Positions 13,184 through 24,163 of a stretch of DNA of 64,000 nucleotides are shown piece after piece. Numbering within the stretch: position 1 is the first letter of the stretch; every line of letters starts with the position of its first letter. The translations under genes and the position numbers were made by a program. The stretch spans positions 17,730,001 to 17,794,000 of the forward strand of contig OZ005610.1 in the NCBI GenBank assembly GCA_963930655.1. Direction: 5' to 3'. Under the pieces are notes generated by a model. That model was not told the origin of the DNA, did not search any database, and saw only the letters and a list, made by a program, of their open reading frames with translations. Source of the DNA: Myrica gale. Lineage: Eukaryota > Streptophyta > Magnoliopsida > Fagales > Myricaceae.

Positions 13184-15738
13184 TAGGGCTGTTCAAATTT
13201 GGTAGCGGTGCTGGTTATGGCAATAACCACCACCGCCACCAGATGGGCAGGTTTTCAAATATTAGTCACTGCGACCACCACCGTTAAGGACGATAACCGA
13301 CCCTTGGTGGTGGCGGCTCTTGATTACCGACGTTTATATTTGGTTATTTTTTTTAGCATTTAATTTACACATTTGGCCCAATAGACTTTTTTTTTATCCA
13401 TTAAATGTTCGGTGTGGAATGTCTATCCTTACAGCAATATACAAATTAATCATAGTCCAGCTGTCCGCAAATTCCAGAAATCAACAAAAAATGTACAAAT
13501 GAATTCAAAAAATAGTAATGTCAAACAAATTCTAGCAGTGCACAATTGATGAGAATGCAAAATATCATATTTTTCTCCTTTAATGTTTAATATTTTACAG
13601 TTATTTGGTGCCTAAATGTACTCATTATTTTTATATTTTGATTTAGGATACAAATGGAGGCATTAAATGCAAAACGAAGTTAATTGGGCGATTTTGGACA
13701 GTTTCGACATGGCTTCGTAATCGGGGAATAAATATCTCATCCAAGCTCTGATTGAGATGATTCAAGATGCTATGGAACGCCAAGAAACATATCTACAACT
13801 TTCTTGTTTTGTCTTTTAAGAGAAACTGGCTGCATGATGGATGAAATTGGGCTTGAAGTTGCGTCACCTGCACAGTTGTCGTTCTGGAACATTCCATATA
13901 TTGCAATCTTGATTTCGGATCTGACCTGTTAATTTTGGGAATTTTCCAGACCTGGTGCACGAAAATTCCAGAGGAAGATGCCACTTTCTTAGTTTTATTA
14001 GGTCTCCATTTTATTTTTAATGTTTTTTCCTTCAATAGGGAGATTTGGCTATTGTCATAGTTTTAGAATATATTGGCTAGGGTTGCAAAGGGGGGAATGA
14101 ACGTGGAAGGCATCTATCAAACCTCCGAACTAGCCGTCTCTCTCTCCCCTCTCTTCTAACTTCTCCTTTTCCTTCGAGTTTTCACCATGGCCTTGCGTGG
14201 CTAAACTTTTATATTTGGTCGAAGGGAAACTGAAGCCTCAGAATCAGTAAAACTGTGATATCTAATTTATTTTCATTGTTCAATTTATGCTTTGAGTATT
14301 GGATGTTCTTCTATGCCTATTTTCATGATTGTCTCGTTTAATAGCTAGGAGGCCTACTAGTTTATTATTTGTTTCAATCTAATGTTGGGTTAGATATCAA
14401 ATCTGTAATTGTTTGATCCTCTAATCTGTGAAGCAATCAAGTTTCAATGATTTGCTGCGTCAAAAATCATTAAATCTTAGGAAGAACGAACGACTAAATT
14501 AAATGCAACCGCTTATGCTTGTGTTGTTTAGCTTCATCGATCTCTCTAATTCTTAAGGTTGCTACTCGATTAAACCTTTAGCGCTTGTCTTGGGTTGTTT
14601 AGTAATTAGGGTTAATTAGATCGCTTGTTTTCTAATTAACTGCGACTAAGGAGAGATAGGATAATAGTTCCATTGGTGAATATTCAAAGTGTGAATTGAT
14701 ATATAATTTGTATTAATGATCAGTTGCAAAATTCTGATGTTGGATGTTAACCTAGACCAATGTTTGTTCTTTTGATTGATTTCGATACTTTAATTTGAAT
14801 TGTTCCTTAGTTATTTTTCTTAAAATTATTTTCGTTATACTCAAACCCCCCATCCTTGTTCACATTGCATAAGACTAGACTAGAAACTCCCCGTGGGAAC
14901 GATCCTTACTCGCACCACTACATGTATTTTTATGAGTATATGTTTTATTAATTTGGTTGCCTACGACAGCACACCAAAATCAACAAATTCCAGCAGTCCA
15001 TTACAAACGTACAAATGAATTAAAAAACAGTAATGTCAAACAAATTTTACAGTCGAAAAATTCATCACATATAGATAAAAAAAACCCAGTAATCACCCAG
15101 ACACAAGTTCAAACTTTAGAAAAGAGCTTTGATAATAATTACCAGCTGCAGCAGAAATCAAAACTCTATTTTTCTCTATATTCTACTAGAACTCCAAAAT
15201 GAAATTCTAAACCCTAAAAATTGCAAACAAAAGGGGAAAAACTAAGCAATAATATATGCCCCCAATGCTTCTAATAGAATAAATTAAAACCAACAAATCT
15301 ATTGATTTTTTAACAACGTACCTAAATGAATCAGTGAGAGAAAGATGTGGTAAGAGGAGATGAAAAGAGATTGACGAGTGAAGGAGGGGAGAAGAGGAGA
15401 GAGTACCTGTGGTGGTTGGCGAAGGGAGGCACAACTGACGTGGGGAGGGCTTGGAGGTGGCTTTGAGTAGGGATTTTGGAAGAGGGAGGGGAGAGGCTGA
15501 GAGAAACTACGCGTTTGGGGGGGGGGGAATCGAATGTGACAGGATCGACATAGGGGGAACACTTTCAAAAACTAAGAGAAACTTTGTCATTTACTTTTTT
15601 TTTTTTAAATACTGGTACCAAGGAACCGGGAGAACCTCTGGGTTTCTGCAAATATAGGCCACCGGAACAGGTTAGCCAGGGTATCGGGAACCCGGTGCCC
15701 GTGGAACTGAAATTTCCCGGTGAGGTTGAACATCCCTT
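13184..15738. mobile_element. hAT-like element 3
   Basis: The left end is TAGGGCTGTTCAA. The right end read inward is AAGGGATGTTCAACC. A perfect 8-bp duplication TTTGTTTC lies at 13176-13183 and 15739-15746. The first 140 bp match the ordered blocks of the repeats at 534 and 1375 (CACC repeats, CCGTTAAGG, ACCGACCCTTGGTGG). The right subterminal region (15600-15735) is rich in GGAACCGG/CCCGGTG. No transposase is visible. The interior is a gypsy-like LTR relic plus GA-rich DNA at 15330-15520. Confidence 0.8.
13539..14972. repeat. Ty3/gypsy LTR relic within hAT element 3
   Basis: Near its right end the sequence reads CCGTGGGAACGATCCTTACT, then CTACGACAGCACA. This is the characteristic LTR 3' end and primer-site approach of plant Tat/Athila-type gypsy elements. 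The left limit TGCACAATTG is a guess. The flanks share a near-identical stretch (GTACAAATGAATT through GTAATGTCAAACAAATT at about 13492-13530 and 15008-15046), and AGCAG occurs just outside both. No primer-binding site or coding part is present. Confidence 0.45.
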
Positions 15739-16145
15739 TTTGTTTCTACCTCTCGGCTGTCGACGTGACGTTGAACCATGAGGCTTTGCACATGACAAAT
15801 TTACGTCGCATTTAACGGTTAATTGCCTTGTGGGGTGCAAATCGTTGAAAATGTCACGAAATTAGAAGACAAGGTGCAAAGTGTTAGTTACCCATATTTG
15901 AGGGGTGCAAATCAATGAAAATGTCACGAAATTGGAAGACAGGATGCAAATTGATAGTACTCCATATATGAGGAGTGCGAAGTGTATTTTTCCCAAAAGG
16001 CAAAACAAGCGGAAGTGAATCATATGGATATGGGGTGCAAATTGACGAATTTTAAAAAGTTAATAGGCTTAATATCACGAAATTGAAAGATAGGGGTACA
16101 AAGTGTCAGTACCCCATAATTTAAGAGTAAAATGTATTTTACGTT

Positions 16146-16690
16146 ATAATCTATTTCATAATAATATTATTAATAAATACGAAATATGAATTAATAAAAC
16201 AAATGAGAAAATTATAGAAGAAATTAATATAGATATAATATGGAGAATAAATATAAATAATATAGATATAGAAGGGGGTGACGGGAATCTAATCGGCATC
16301 ATTAACTTGGAAGGCTTGGGGTTATAGTCAGAGGTTGATTCATCATTTTTAACATCTCGAACGGGAAACTTTGGTTGGTTTCATTCGGCTCCTTTTATGT
16401 AAACGGATAAATTCCAAGGACGCCAGATTTAAGTGAAATGAAACGGAATTTCGGCCTATAAATGTGTCAGCTTTTCTGTTTGAATGCATTAAAAAGAACC
16501 CACTTTCTAATTGATCCTTAATATAGAAGAACAATATGTACATCAAAAACATGGCAAGACTTGCTATCCCACACAATCTTATCCCTCTTTTATCAACCAA
16601 CTGAAACTCAATGGAGAATTAAAATTTTCACCAAATAATCTTTGCAAATCTTCAAGAACTTGTGGATCTCGCCATTTGAACAACCTAAGT
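16146..16690. other. AT-rich, no gene recognised
   Basis: No supported coding or RNA feature. The first 100 bp are nearly pure A/T. Confidence 0.5.
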
Positions 16691-16929
16691 TATGTTTGGT
16701 TTAGTTCTCAAAACAGTTTTTATTTTTATGTTTTTTTTGGAAGTAGTGTAGATTCTCTTGGGATTGATAAAAAGTTAGTTAAAAGTTGTTAAAATTTGTA
16801 AAAAGTTATTGAGATTGGTGAAAAGATATTGGAATTGATCAAAAAATTATTGGAACTGGTAAAAATGTATTGAAATTGATGAAAAATTGAGAATTTTTTG
16901 AAAACTTTTTGAGAACTTAAACAAACATA
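16691..16929. mobile_element. MITE with about 23-bp inverted termini
   Basis: The left end TATGTTTGGTTTAGTTCTC matches the inverted right end TATGTTTGTTTAAGTTCTC. The 240-bp interior consists of loose repeats of ATTG(G/A)TAAAAAGTTATTG. It is short, non-coding and AT-rich, as MITEs are. The target duplication is unclear, so the superfamily is undecided. Confidence 0.6.
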
Positions 16930-18280
16930 GCGCTTGGGGTCTCTAATTTTCAATTTCTAAAAGCCAATTTTTTTAGCAAACTATCGTATATTCTCTTGGA
17001 GATCTCATATCTTAGCCATAAGATTTACATGAAAAATTATTTTTCATTATTTTTCTTAAATGATTTTTTTTAGAATTTTTGAGCTTATACAAATTACGAT
17101 AATGTCTTTCAACATATCACAATTAACTCGGAGAATATGAGATTAATTTATGAAATTCATTTGCTAATAATTAATTACTAATTAATACTTCCATCATACT
17201 ATATTCTACATGAGCCAATATGACCATAATAATATCAATAGATAAAATCTTTAGCTCATTTAATCTTCATTCTTAATCTATAACCCATTGGACTCAAATT
17301 GTTTCAAAACACTAGCCAATGATTTTTTTTTCGAGTCCAACACTATGCAGATATAAAAGATATACTGTCTCACAATAAGGGTCTGATGGATTCCTTATCA
17401 ACATTTATATAAACACATTTATCATAGAAAATATAATGTTGTCTAAATATTTGACCTAGAAAGATCTTCATCAAATGACGTGCACAAGTACACAACAAAC
17501 CTGCACAAACCTCTCAAGTTTATAAGAATATTATTAAACTAATTTTGTTGACTAGCATTCTCTAAATCAGTGATTATTTCTACAAGGTATTCATATATGA
17601 TCTCGTTTAGTGCATGTACTCTTACAATGCACTAATGTACTCTTACAATCCATTCACTCGTTTTCTGAAGGTCACCATTTCAATGATGAAATCCATCATC
17701 CTATTCAATAAAGACACAATGAGTGTAGACCTATTTATACATAAACATGTATCTCAGTTTATAACACATCGAGTCAACAAGAATCCACAAAATCATACTC
17801 CCCAACTTTAATTCCTTATTCATTGACATGATTTTTCTTCAATGTTACTCAACAATACATCCTTGTGACATTTCATATCACAATAAAATACCCCAACAAT
17901 AAATAAAACAATAAACACGTGATAAATTCCTAAATAAGAATTCAATAATTTTCTCATTATTATTTTCAACAATTGATCTAACACGAACCCTAACCCATCC
18001 TCCACGGGGAAAGATTTCATCCTCGACACCTTAAGAGCGCCGGTACACTCACTGTCTTCTCCAGCAAACTTTCGATTCCTACACCATTCACCATATACAA
18101 CAAATTACCTCTCCTTTATACCTCGACAGGATCTGATTGCTTAGACACCATACTCCTCAGGGAAATTTATGTCAAATCTGCATGTAAGCTGTAAAACCCG
18201 CTAGCACCCAATCCATCAGACCTCTTTCCCTATTGGAACGGAAGAAAATTTGGAACCTGAAAAATTGCATGAAATGCACT
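16930..18280. other. No gene recognised
   Basis: AT-rich intergenic sequence. ATGTACTCTTACAAT(G/C)CA is tandemly duplicated near 17615-17650. Parts (17330-18020) read like a degenerate LTR, but no ends could be defined. Confidence 0.4.
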
Positions 18281-18289
18281 CCCTACCCG

Positions 18290-18910
18290 CAGTCGCTAGC
18301 ATCTATATATCCTCCACTTCGAAGGCGAAGAAATGCACCATTGCTGTCTATGCCTACCAGCACCTGAAACGCTAAACCCCTTGCTCTTTCGATGCATTTT
18401 CTCCCAAGTCTTTTGGCAAGAGGAAGTCTCTTCCCGTGAGATCTCACCCGATCGAATGCATAATTGGCTAGGACAAATTTTTAAACCAGGTGCGTCCCTC
18501 GGTGTGCTCTTTGCTCATCTTGCCTTGGACAACATCTGGATGGCCCGTATCCAAGCAATTTTGATACAACTCCCAGAACTTCTCCATGTACCAGTGCACA
18601 GGGACAAATACATGGTGGACATCCCAAGAGCCTTGCAGCCACTGCACTGAAGTGGCCTCACTTGGACTTACAAATGTTCAGATCGAGAAGACTCACAAAC
18701 TGTTTGTGCCGCTTTATGTACAGACAGATACAAATCTTGACTCTTGAATATTTTCTGAAACTCTAAACGATGCCGAGAGAATCCTCGCTAATCCATCCAG
18801 AAAAATCGAATGGATTCCTTGTAAGCTCACGACTTGACAGACTTGGCAACATGAGCTGCATCGTCACTCCAAACAAGGTCAATCTCCCTCCGAGCCATCT
18901 TACATTTTCT
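18290..18910 (+). pseudogene. LINE relic (zf-RVT and RNase H)
   Basis: Contains a zinc-knuckle region (CCLCLPAPETLNPLLFRC, then FSQVFWQ), then KPGASLG and ALDNIWMAR, as in the C-terminal part of plant LINE reverse transcriptases. Degraded RNase H-like sequence follows to about 18905 (readable blocks around WTYKCSD and IEWIPC in different frames). Frameshifts and stops are frequent, and the upstream RT core is absent. Confidence 0.6.
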
Positions 18911-19950
18911 TGTCCGTTTTCATAGTAGCAAAGATCCTCCTACGTCCCACCTAACCTATGTTTATTAAGCCCTATCTATGCTTGTATTTCATCTATTACC
19001 AATAAATGAATTCATCTTGCTGAAGCAAAAATGCCCTTTGAAGTCTGAAAATATGGTACTGAATGGACAATGAGCACACAGGTCAGAAGTGCATGTTTCC
19101 TTACCACCAATGCACGTCTCAAAATTGGATCCTAAGAGTATCACATAGTGATCCCTCAGACCCCCACTAGGCCCTTTTATCAAACACAGGTGAAACCAGC
19201 AAAAAGGAGAAAGAAAGCAAAACAAAAAAAGGGAATACAATTGAAGGAAATTGAACATGACCAGTATTCATCTGAGGATGCCCACAGAAATAAGATATTA
19301 ATACAACAAGATGTGTAGAAATTTTTCAGAAGCTTTTGTCCCTGAGTCACCAGTAATGGTGACACTGTTTAGGCAGTTTTTAACTGTTTCTGAACAAAAA
19401 AGGATGGGACATTTTCAGCTAACAATTCATGGCAGCATGTGTTGCCGCTACTAGGGTACAAGGAGTAAAAGAAGGCACTATGACCTTCCATCTTCAAACA
19501 CAACTCTATATCAGGGAAAACAATCTTTTGTATTAGTTTCTAATGGTTTTTCCCTTCCAATTTTTTACACTTTGTGTTTCGTAATAAAATTGAATGGACG
19601 TCAAACTTCCTTTAATGTCCACCCCAACGTGCTCATGACCAATTGGGCTGCTGTCACACCTCTATCCACCAACTCAAACTCAAACCTTTGCCCCGAGGAA
19701 GGACTGTAAAGCCAAAAGACAAATAGAAATGCAAGTCAATTGGTAGTTCGGCATGCATTATCAACCAACAAAGTAAAAAAGTACACAGAAAAAAGGCCAT
19801 AACAGCACCCACTTGGTGTGAACAGATTACGTCTTGCAGGATACATACGCAAGCAGAGTGATCCACATTGATTAATTTCTAAACATAAATGAATCGTATC
19901 ATACTTGTTGAAACATATCTTCATCTAGGAATTAACGAAAACAGAAATCA
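18911..19950. other. No coding feature; possible 3' flank of the orphan exon
   Basis: No supported gene. If the exon at 19951-20062 is real, this interval would include its 3' untranslated region on the minus strand. Several shadow reading frames exist, but none has recognisable content. Confidence 0.3.
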
Positions 19951-20062
19951 TCACTGTTCTTGCAGAAACTTAATTGCATAAACAGGAAGTTCAACAGATG
20001 TCGCCTTTGATGATTGAAACCAATCTCTAGCTCCCGTAAGGGCAGCAGAGTTGAGTTTGTTT
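19951..20062 (-). pseudogene. Possible terminal exon of an unrecognised gene
   Basis: A 112-nt stretch with an AG acceptor (ACATTAG) ends in TGA and encodes a well-composed C-terminus including NSAALTGARDWFQSS and YAIKFLQEQ. It has the look of a conserved globular protein end, but I cannot name the family. No upstream exon was found within 1 kb, so it may be an orphaned or captured fragment. Confidence 0.3.
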
Positions 20063-20369
20063 CTAATGTTATAAGAGACACAACCCCCCTTCCTACTCTC
20101 CTCCCCCTCTCCCCCCAAAAAAAAAACTACACCGGCTCTCCTTCAAGAGTGTTTACTTGGTTTAGCTTCAAGAGTGTTCATGAAGTATGAACCATTTGTA
20201 CAAAATCAAGGGAAAATCCAATTGTCACTATTTTAGGGTGCAGTTGGTTGGTAGGATGTCATTGTGAGGAGGAGAAGGTTGAGGATGAAAAAAAAAACAG
20301 AAATATAAACATTTTCCAAACTAAGAGTTCGTTAGGAGGCCGGGGAAATATGAACATTTTCCAAACTAA
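20063..20369. other. No gene recognised
   Basis: Low-complexity pyrimidine tract near 20085-20125 (CTCCCCCTCTCCCCCC), then AT-rich DNA. ACATTTTCCAAACTAAG is repeated near 20308 and 20353. Confidence 0.4.
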
Positions 20370-20594
20370 GGGCATATTTGTTTGGCTAAAAAGTTTAGAA
20401 TTTGAATCCAACTTTCTAAACTTACAATCCTAACATTACTCCTACATGCATACCAATACAACTCAATATTACATTTTTTACAAACATCAATACAACTCAA
20501 CAACTTCTACACACATGCCAATAAAACTCAAACATCACTTAAATATTCACAACATACTTAAAATCCTTAAAATTTTCTCAAAACGAACATGCCC
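20370..20594. mobile_element. Tourist-like MITE (PIF/Harbinger)
   Basis: Left end GGGCATATTTGTTTGG; the inverted right end reads GGGCATGTTCGTTTTG. It is flanked by TAA on both sides (20367-20369 and 20595-20597), the 3-bp TWA duplication of PIF/Harbinger elements. Length is 225 bp, AT-rich and non-coding. Confidence 0.75.
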
Positions 20595-20597
20595 TAA

Positions 20598-21144
20598 GAG
20601 TCATTAGGAGGGTGGTAGGGTCCCGTTTACGACTCTGTACGGAATGGGCACACCCACGGTTTGGTTTGGAATCTACGAGGCACAAGCTCTCATATGAAAA
20701 AGAAATGTTGTATGGGTAAATATATGGTCGAGATAAAGTGGCTTACTTACTGTGCCTTGTGGATAGGAGGCACGACCACTTGGTAGCTTTGGATTAAAGG
20801 AAGCTCAACAAAAGAGATAGCTTGTCATCTCCGAGTATTAGAGGGGGTTGAATTGCCGAATGACCTAAGGTTGCTGCACTCTTGATACTTGCCTTGCACG
20901 CTTGGCGCTTGGATGGTTGTCATGCATGAATTTTGGTAAGCCAAGTAATATTTGGTGAACATGGTTAAATGTTTGGCTAATGTGGCTAGTATTTGGGTAA
21001 ATAGATAGTCATGTGTATGGATAGATGTGTATATGGGTAATGGTGTTTCAGGATGGAGAATGTATGTATGGATGGGGATGAAATAGGAACAAGTGTTGTT
21101 TGAACGCTACGAACACTTGGGGGCAAATGTATATTTGGGTGGTG
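20598..21144. repeat. 5' part of an LTR-like repeat
   Basis: Carries the AGAGGGGGTTGAATTG motif near 20845 and the first of two copies of a hairpin-forming block, CAAGTGTT...GAACGCTACG..AACACTTG (21090-21120; second copy 21192-21225). It is contiguous with the direct repeat that follows. No coding content is seen. Confidence 0.45.
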
Positions 21145-22757
21145 ACGTTTGGATTTAGGGAATGAGTGTATGGGCGGTTGATGGAATAGAAACAAGTGTT
21201 GTTAGAACGCTACGAACACTTGGGAGATTTTGAGTGATAGATATTTGCGCTTGAACACTAGCTACGGTCGGCTAAGCTCGAGAACAATAGCAAGTTGAGA
21301 ATCAACCACATGGTTGCCTCAAACTCGTGGGGTGTGAATGCAAACTATCTTGTGATGGTTTAGACAATCACTGTGCTTTCTCGATTCTAAACGGAGCAAG
21401 AAAATACACGGGTTTTGAGCAAACGCTTGAGGACTCTTTTCTATTCATTCAAGCATGAAAAATTAAAGTTTTTTTTTATACATAAATGAAAAATGAAAGA
21501 TACAGGGTTACTCTTATTTATAGACTACGGCTAGCTACTAGGACACTCATATTCGGCCACAAGTCATCATCTTACTTGTCCATGTGTGGTTCCAATAAGA
21601 TATGCTACTGGATATTCCTTTTTCCTTTGGCTAGGTGGTGGCTCCTCCTTGAATCTAGGAAGCAAAGACATCAGGTAATAAAAGGACATAACCATCTAAT
21701 ATTCCTTGTCCTTGTCTGTTTGCTAAAGGATAAAAAAAGTACATGGTCCCCCTACTAAGTGGCACATGTCCCTTATCCACTTCTCATGGTAGTGGGACAT
21801 GTGGCACTCTCCCACGATGTCACTTCTTGCTCCAGAATCTTCTAGAACTTTGTTGAAGATGCTCCCACTCCCTTGGTCCTTAATTAATCCCAAGCCACCA
21901 TATGTCGCTCCTCTCAGCAAAGGGAATCTCCTCTACCCAACTTGCAATTTCTCCCGTAGCCTTTTTTCCCCTCTTCTGGCCCAAATTGCCCTTCCTCAGT
22001 ACATGGAAGACAACATGCTGTCAATAGTGTCGCGCGCATTCGGCTCCCTTGCAAGGCAGCAGCCGCGCACAAGGCACTGGCAATAAGCTGGTGCTGCGCG
22101 CACATGGCTCCCTTGCGAGGTAAAAGCTGTGCGCACAAGAACTTGGCAACGCACGCGATTCTCCCAAAAAGTAGTAGTTGCGAGCACGCAACACTGGCAG
22201 CATGCAACTGCCACGATCGCGTGACAACCTTGCAAGGTTGCAGCCGCGTGCAAAAAGTCTCGGCTCGTCATTGTTGCCGCATGCGCTGGGCGTCTTTGCG
22301 TGGCTGGTGCCTTGTGCGCTAGGTACTGGGATCGAGCCGGAGCCTTGTGCGAATGGTGTTGGCCAAATGTTGGAGTTGTATAGGCATATCTCTAGCCAAG
22401 TCTTGGAGATGCGCGGCGCATGGCTCTGATCAAGCAGTGAAGCCCCACACATGCTGTAACCTCCTGATGTCGCCGCTGCAAGTGTTAGGCTACCTCCACG
22501 CACGAGCGATGGGCTGCTCTCCCAAGCGGTCTGCGCGCGCGTTTGGCGATAAGCTTCCGCTTGGAGCTCCAAGGTGCTGATGATGTGCGCTCTGTAGGCC
22601 ATGGCATTCTGCTTCCAAACTCCCGCAGAGCCTTGCCTTGCGGGCTCTTCATGGCTTGGCCCTACTTCCTTGTCCTTAAAAGGCTTATATGTCATTCCAC
22701 GGTACCTTTGAGCCTTTGCCAGGCTCGAAATTTTAGGACATCCGCCAGGTCCGTATC
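21145..22757 (+). repeat. LTR-like direct repeat, left copy
   Basis: Matches 27573-28712 in the same orientation over most of its length, for example GCTACTGGATATTCC, GGACATAACCA(T/C)CTAATATT, ATGTTGGAG, and the shared end TTTTAGGACATCCGCCAGG. Its GC-rich part (22020-22340) is built of degenerate tandem units of GGCTCCCTTGC(A/G)AGG...GCGCACAAGG...CTTGGCA. Long readable frames here on either strand are by-products of that repeat. A pair of such copies suggests the LTRs of one retrotransposon, but no PBS or gag-pol was found between them. Confidence 0.6.
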
Positions 22758-23345
22758 ATTCCTCCCTCCACTTTGGACCTTGTCCTCACTAGGGAACCTT
22801 CCCTCTTTCGACAATACCTCCCCACTCGGTGGTTCGTCTTGTTCGAACTCTTACTCCGTGTGCTCCCTCTAGGGAGCCTTCTCTTTCGACAAGACCTCTC
22901 CACTCGGTTCGTCTTGTTCGAACTCCCATATCATCTTCCCTATTCCTGCTTGCTGGCTCATACTCCCAATCAACCTCTCTCACATGGGCTCTTTTATGAC
23001 CTCTTCTACTCCCCCATGAGGTTCATAGTCTTCAGTATCCCACATAAGCTCTTGCTTGATGGATTTTAGAAATCCCTCCCCTTGGGTGGTGGTTGGCTTT
23101 GGTCTGGTGGCTTCCTCACTCACATGGTAGCCTTCTTGCCTCAACCCAATAGGTCCTCTTATTTCCTAACTTCAAGTATACCCATCTCTCCTTATGTACA
23201 AACTCCATAATCCTTTTCCCAAAGTCTATTCACAACTTTTCCAAAGCATGTATATCAACATTCAATACTATTCCTTGGGACATCTATGTTGATCCCCTCA
23301 TAGAAGTCATCACTCAACTCCACTCACCCATTGGCCAGTGGTCAC
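22730..23345 (+). repeat. Large inverted repeat, left arm
   Basis: This arm is repeated in inverted orientation from 23425 to 27572, interrupted there by the solo LTR at 23602-27193. Shared landmarks include TCTTGTTCGAACTC, CACATAAGCTCTTGCTTGATGG, TCTGGTGGCTTCCTCACTC and GCCTCA(A/G)CCCAATAGGTCCTC. The spacer between the arms is about 80 bp. Confidence 0.75.
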
Positions 23346-23424
23346 AAAGGTTTCTATATTCCACCCCCTTAATTTCATCACTGATAAGGTTACTCATGAG
23401 TTGGGTTTGAGGGGAAGGAAGATA

Positions 23425-23601
23425 GAAACCTTCAAAACCACTATGGCCAATAGGTGAGTGGAGTTGAGTGATGAATTTTGTGAGGGGATCAACTTAGATA
23501 TCCAAGGAATAGTTTTGAATGTTGATTTACAACATAAGGGGGATGAAAATAATTGAAGTTGGGAAATAGGAGGACCTATTGGGCTGAGGCAAGAAGGCTA
23601 C
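23425..23601 (-). repeat. Large inverted repeat, right arm (first part)
   Basis: Reverse complement of about 23140-23330, for example GAGTGGAGTTGAGTGATGA and GAGGACCTATTGGGC. It ends in the GCTAC target duplication of the solo LTR. Confidence 0.75.
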
Positions 23602-23703
23602 TGTGAGACCCCGATTTTAGGTCTGTCAAGTTATTGCTTATGACCTCTTAAGTACGTATTATTGCAAGTGTATGTATGATTAAATTTGTGATTTTTGAGG
23701 TAA

Positions 23704-24163
23704 GTGTCGACACATTGGAGCATAGTGTCGACACATTAGAGTAACACCCGAAAGTTTACCTTTTTCTGGAGCTCAAAGTGAATTTTGACTAAGTGTTGTA
23801 AGTGTCGACACCTTGGGTCATAGTGTCGACACATTAGACCGATACCCGAATGTTTATATTTTTCCGGAACTAGAGTGATTTTTGACTAAGTGTTGGAAGT
23901 GTCGACACCTTGATTGATGGTGTCGACACATCCAACTAAAACCCGAAAGTGTGCATTTTTCCAGAACTCCCGTGAATTTTGACCAAGTGATGGAAGTGTC
24001 GACACCTTGAGTGATGGTGTCGACACATCTAACTGAAACCCGAGAGTTTACATTTTTCCCACTTTGGCTAAGTGTTGGAAGTGTCGACACCGTGAGTGAT
24101 GGTGTCGACACATCTTACTAAATGTGTTGTAAGTGTCGACACCTTGAGTGATAGTGTCGACAC
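23704..24163. repeat. Tandem array of paired GTGTCGACAC palindromes
   Basis: The 10-bp palindrome GTGTCGACAC occurs twelve times as six pairs. Members of a pair are about 20 bp apart, with spacers like ACCTTGAGTGATG. Successive pairs are about 95-100 bp apart at first and 50-85 bp near the end. The surrounding unit also repeats (ACCCGAAAGTTTAC, GAATTTTGACTAAGTG). It is absent from the related solo LTR at 52409-55138. Confidence 0.9.

Larger units (their letters stand above)
12651..16145. mobile_element. MULE-like element with long inverted repeats
   Basis: The left arm (about 12651-12945) and right arm (about 15775-16145) are inverted copies sharing CTTTGCACCCC, CCAATTTCGTGACATTTTC, GATTTGCACCC and GTTAAATG(T/C)GACG in the same order. 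The right arm holds extra tandem copies of the TTTGCACC/TTTCGTGACATT unit. Long arms of this kind are typical of Mutator-like elements, and related sequence forms the arms of the large MULE at 41023-59013. No transposase is present. The outer left end abuts another repeat (12560-12650, AGGGACCAAATTGATAAA type), so the target duplication could not be read. hAT element 3 occupies most of the interior. Confidence 0.6.

Noticed and set aside
22021-22695. Long minus-strand reading frame (224 codons) and several overlapping plus-strand frames
   Set aside because: The region is the GC-rich tandem repeat of an LTR-like copy, open in several frames at once, and the matching part of the other copy (28010-28600) is broken. 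No domain is recognisable.
23704-24163. Regularly spaced repeats that could suggest a CRISPR array
   Set aside because: The genome is plant nuclear. Repeats are 10-bp palindromes in pairs with repetitive, non-unique spacers inside an LTR.
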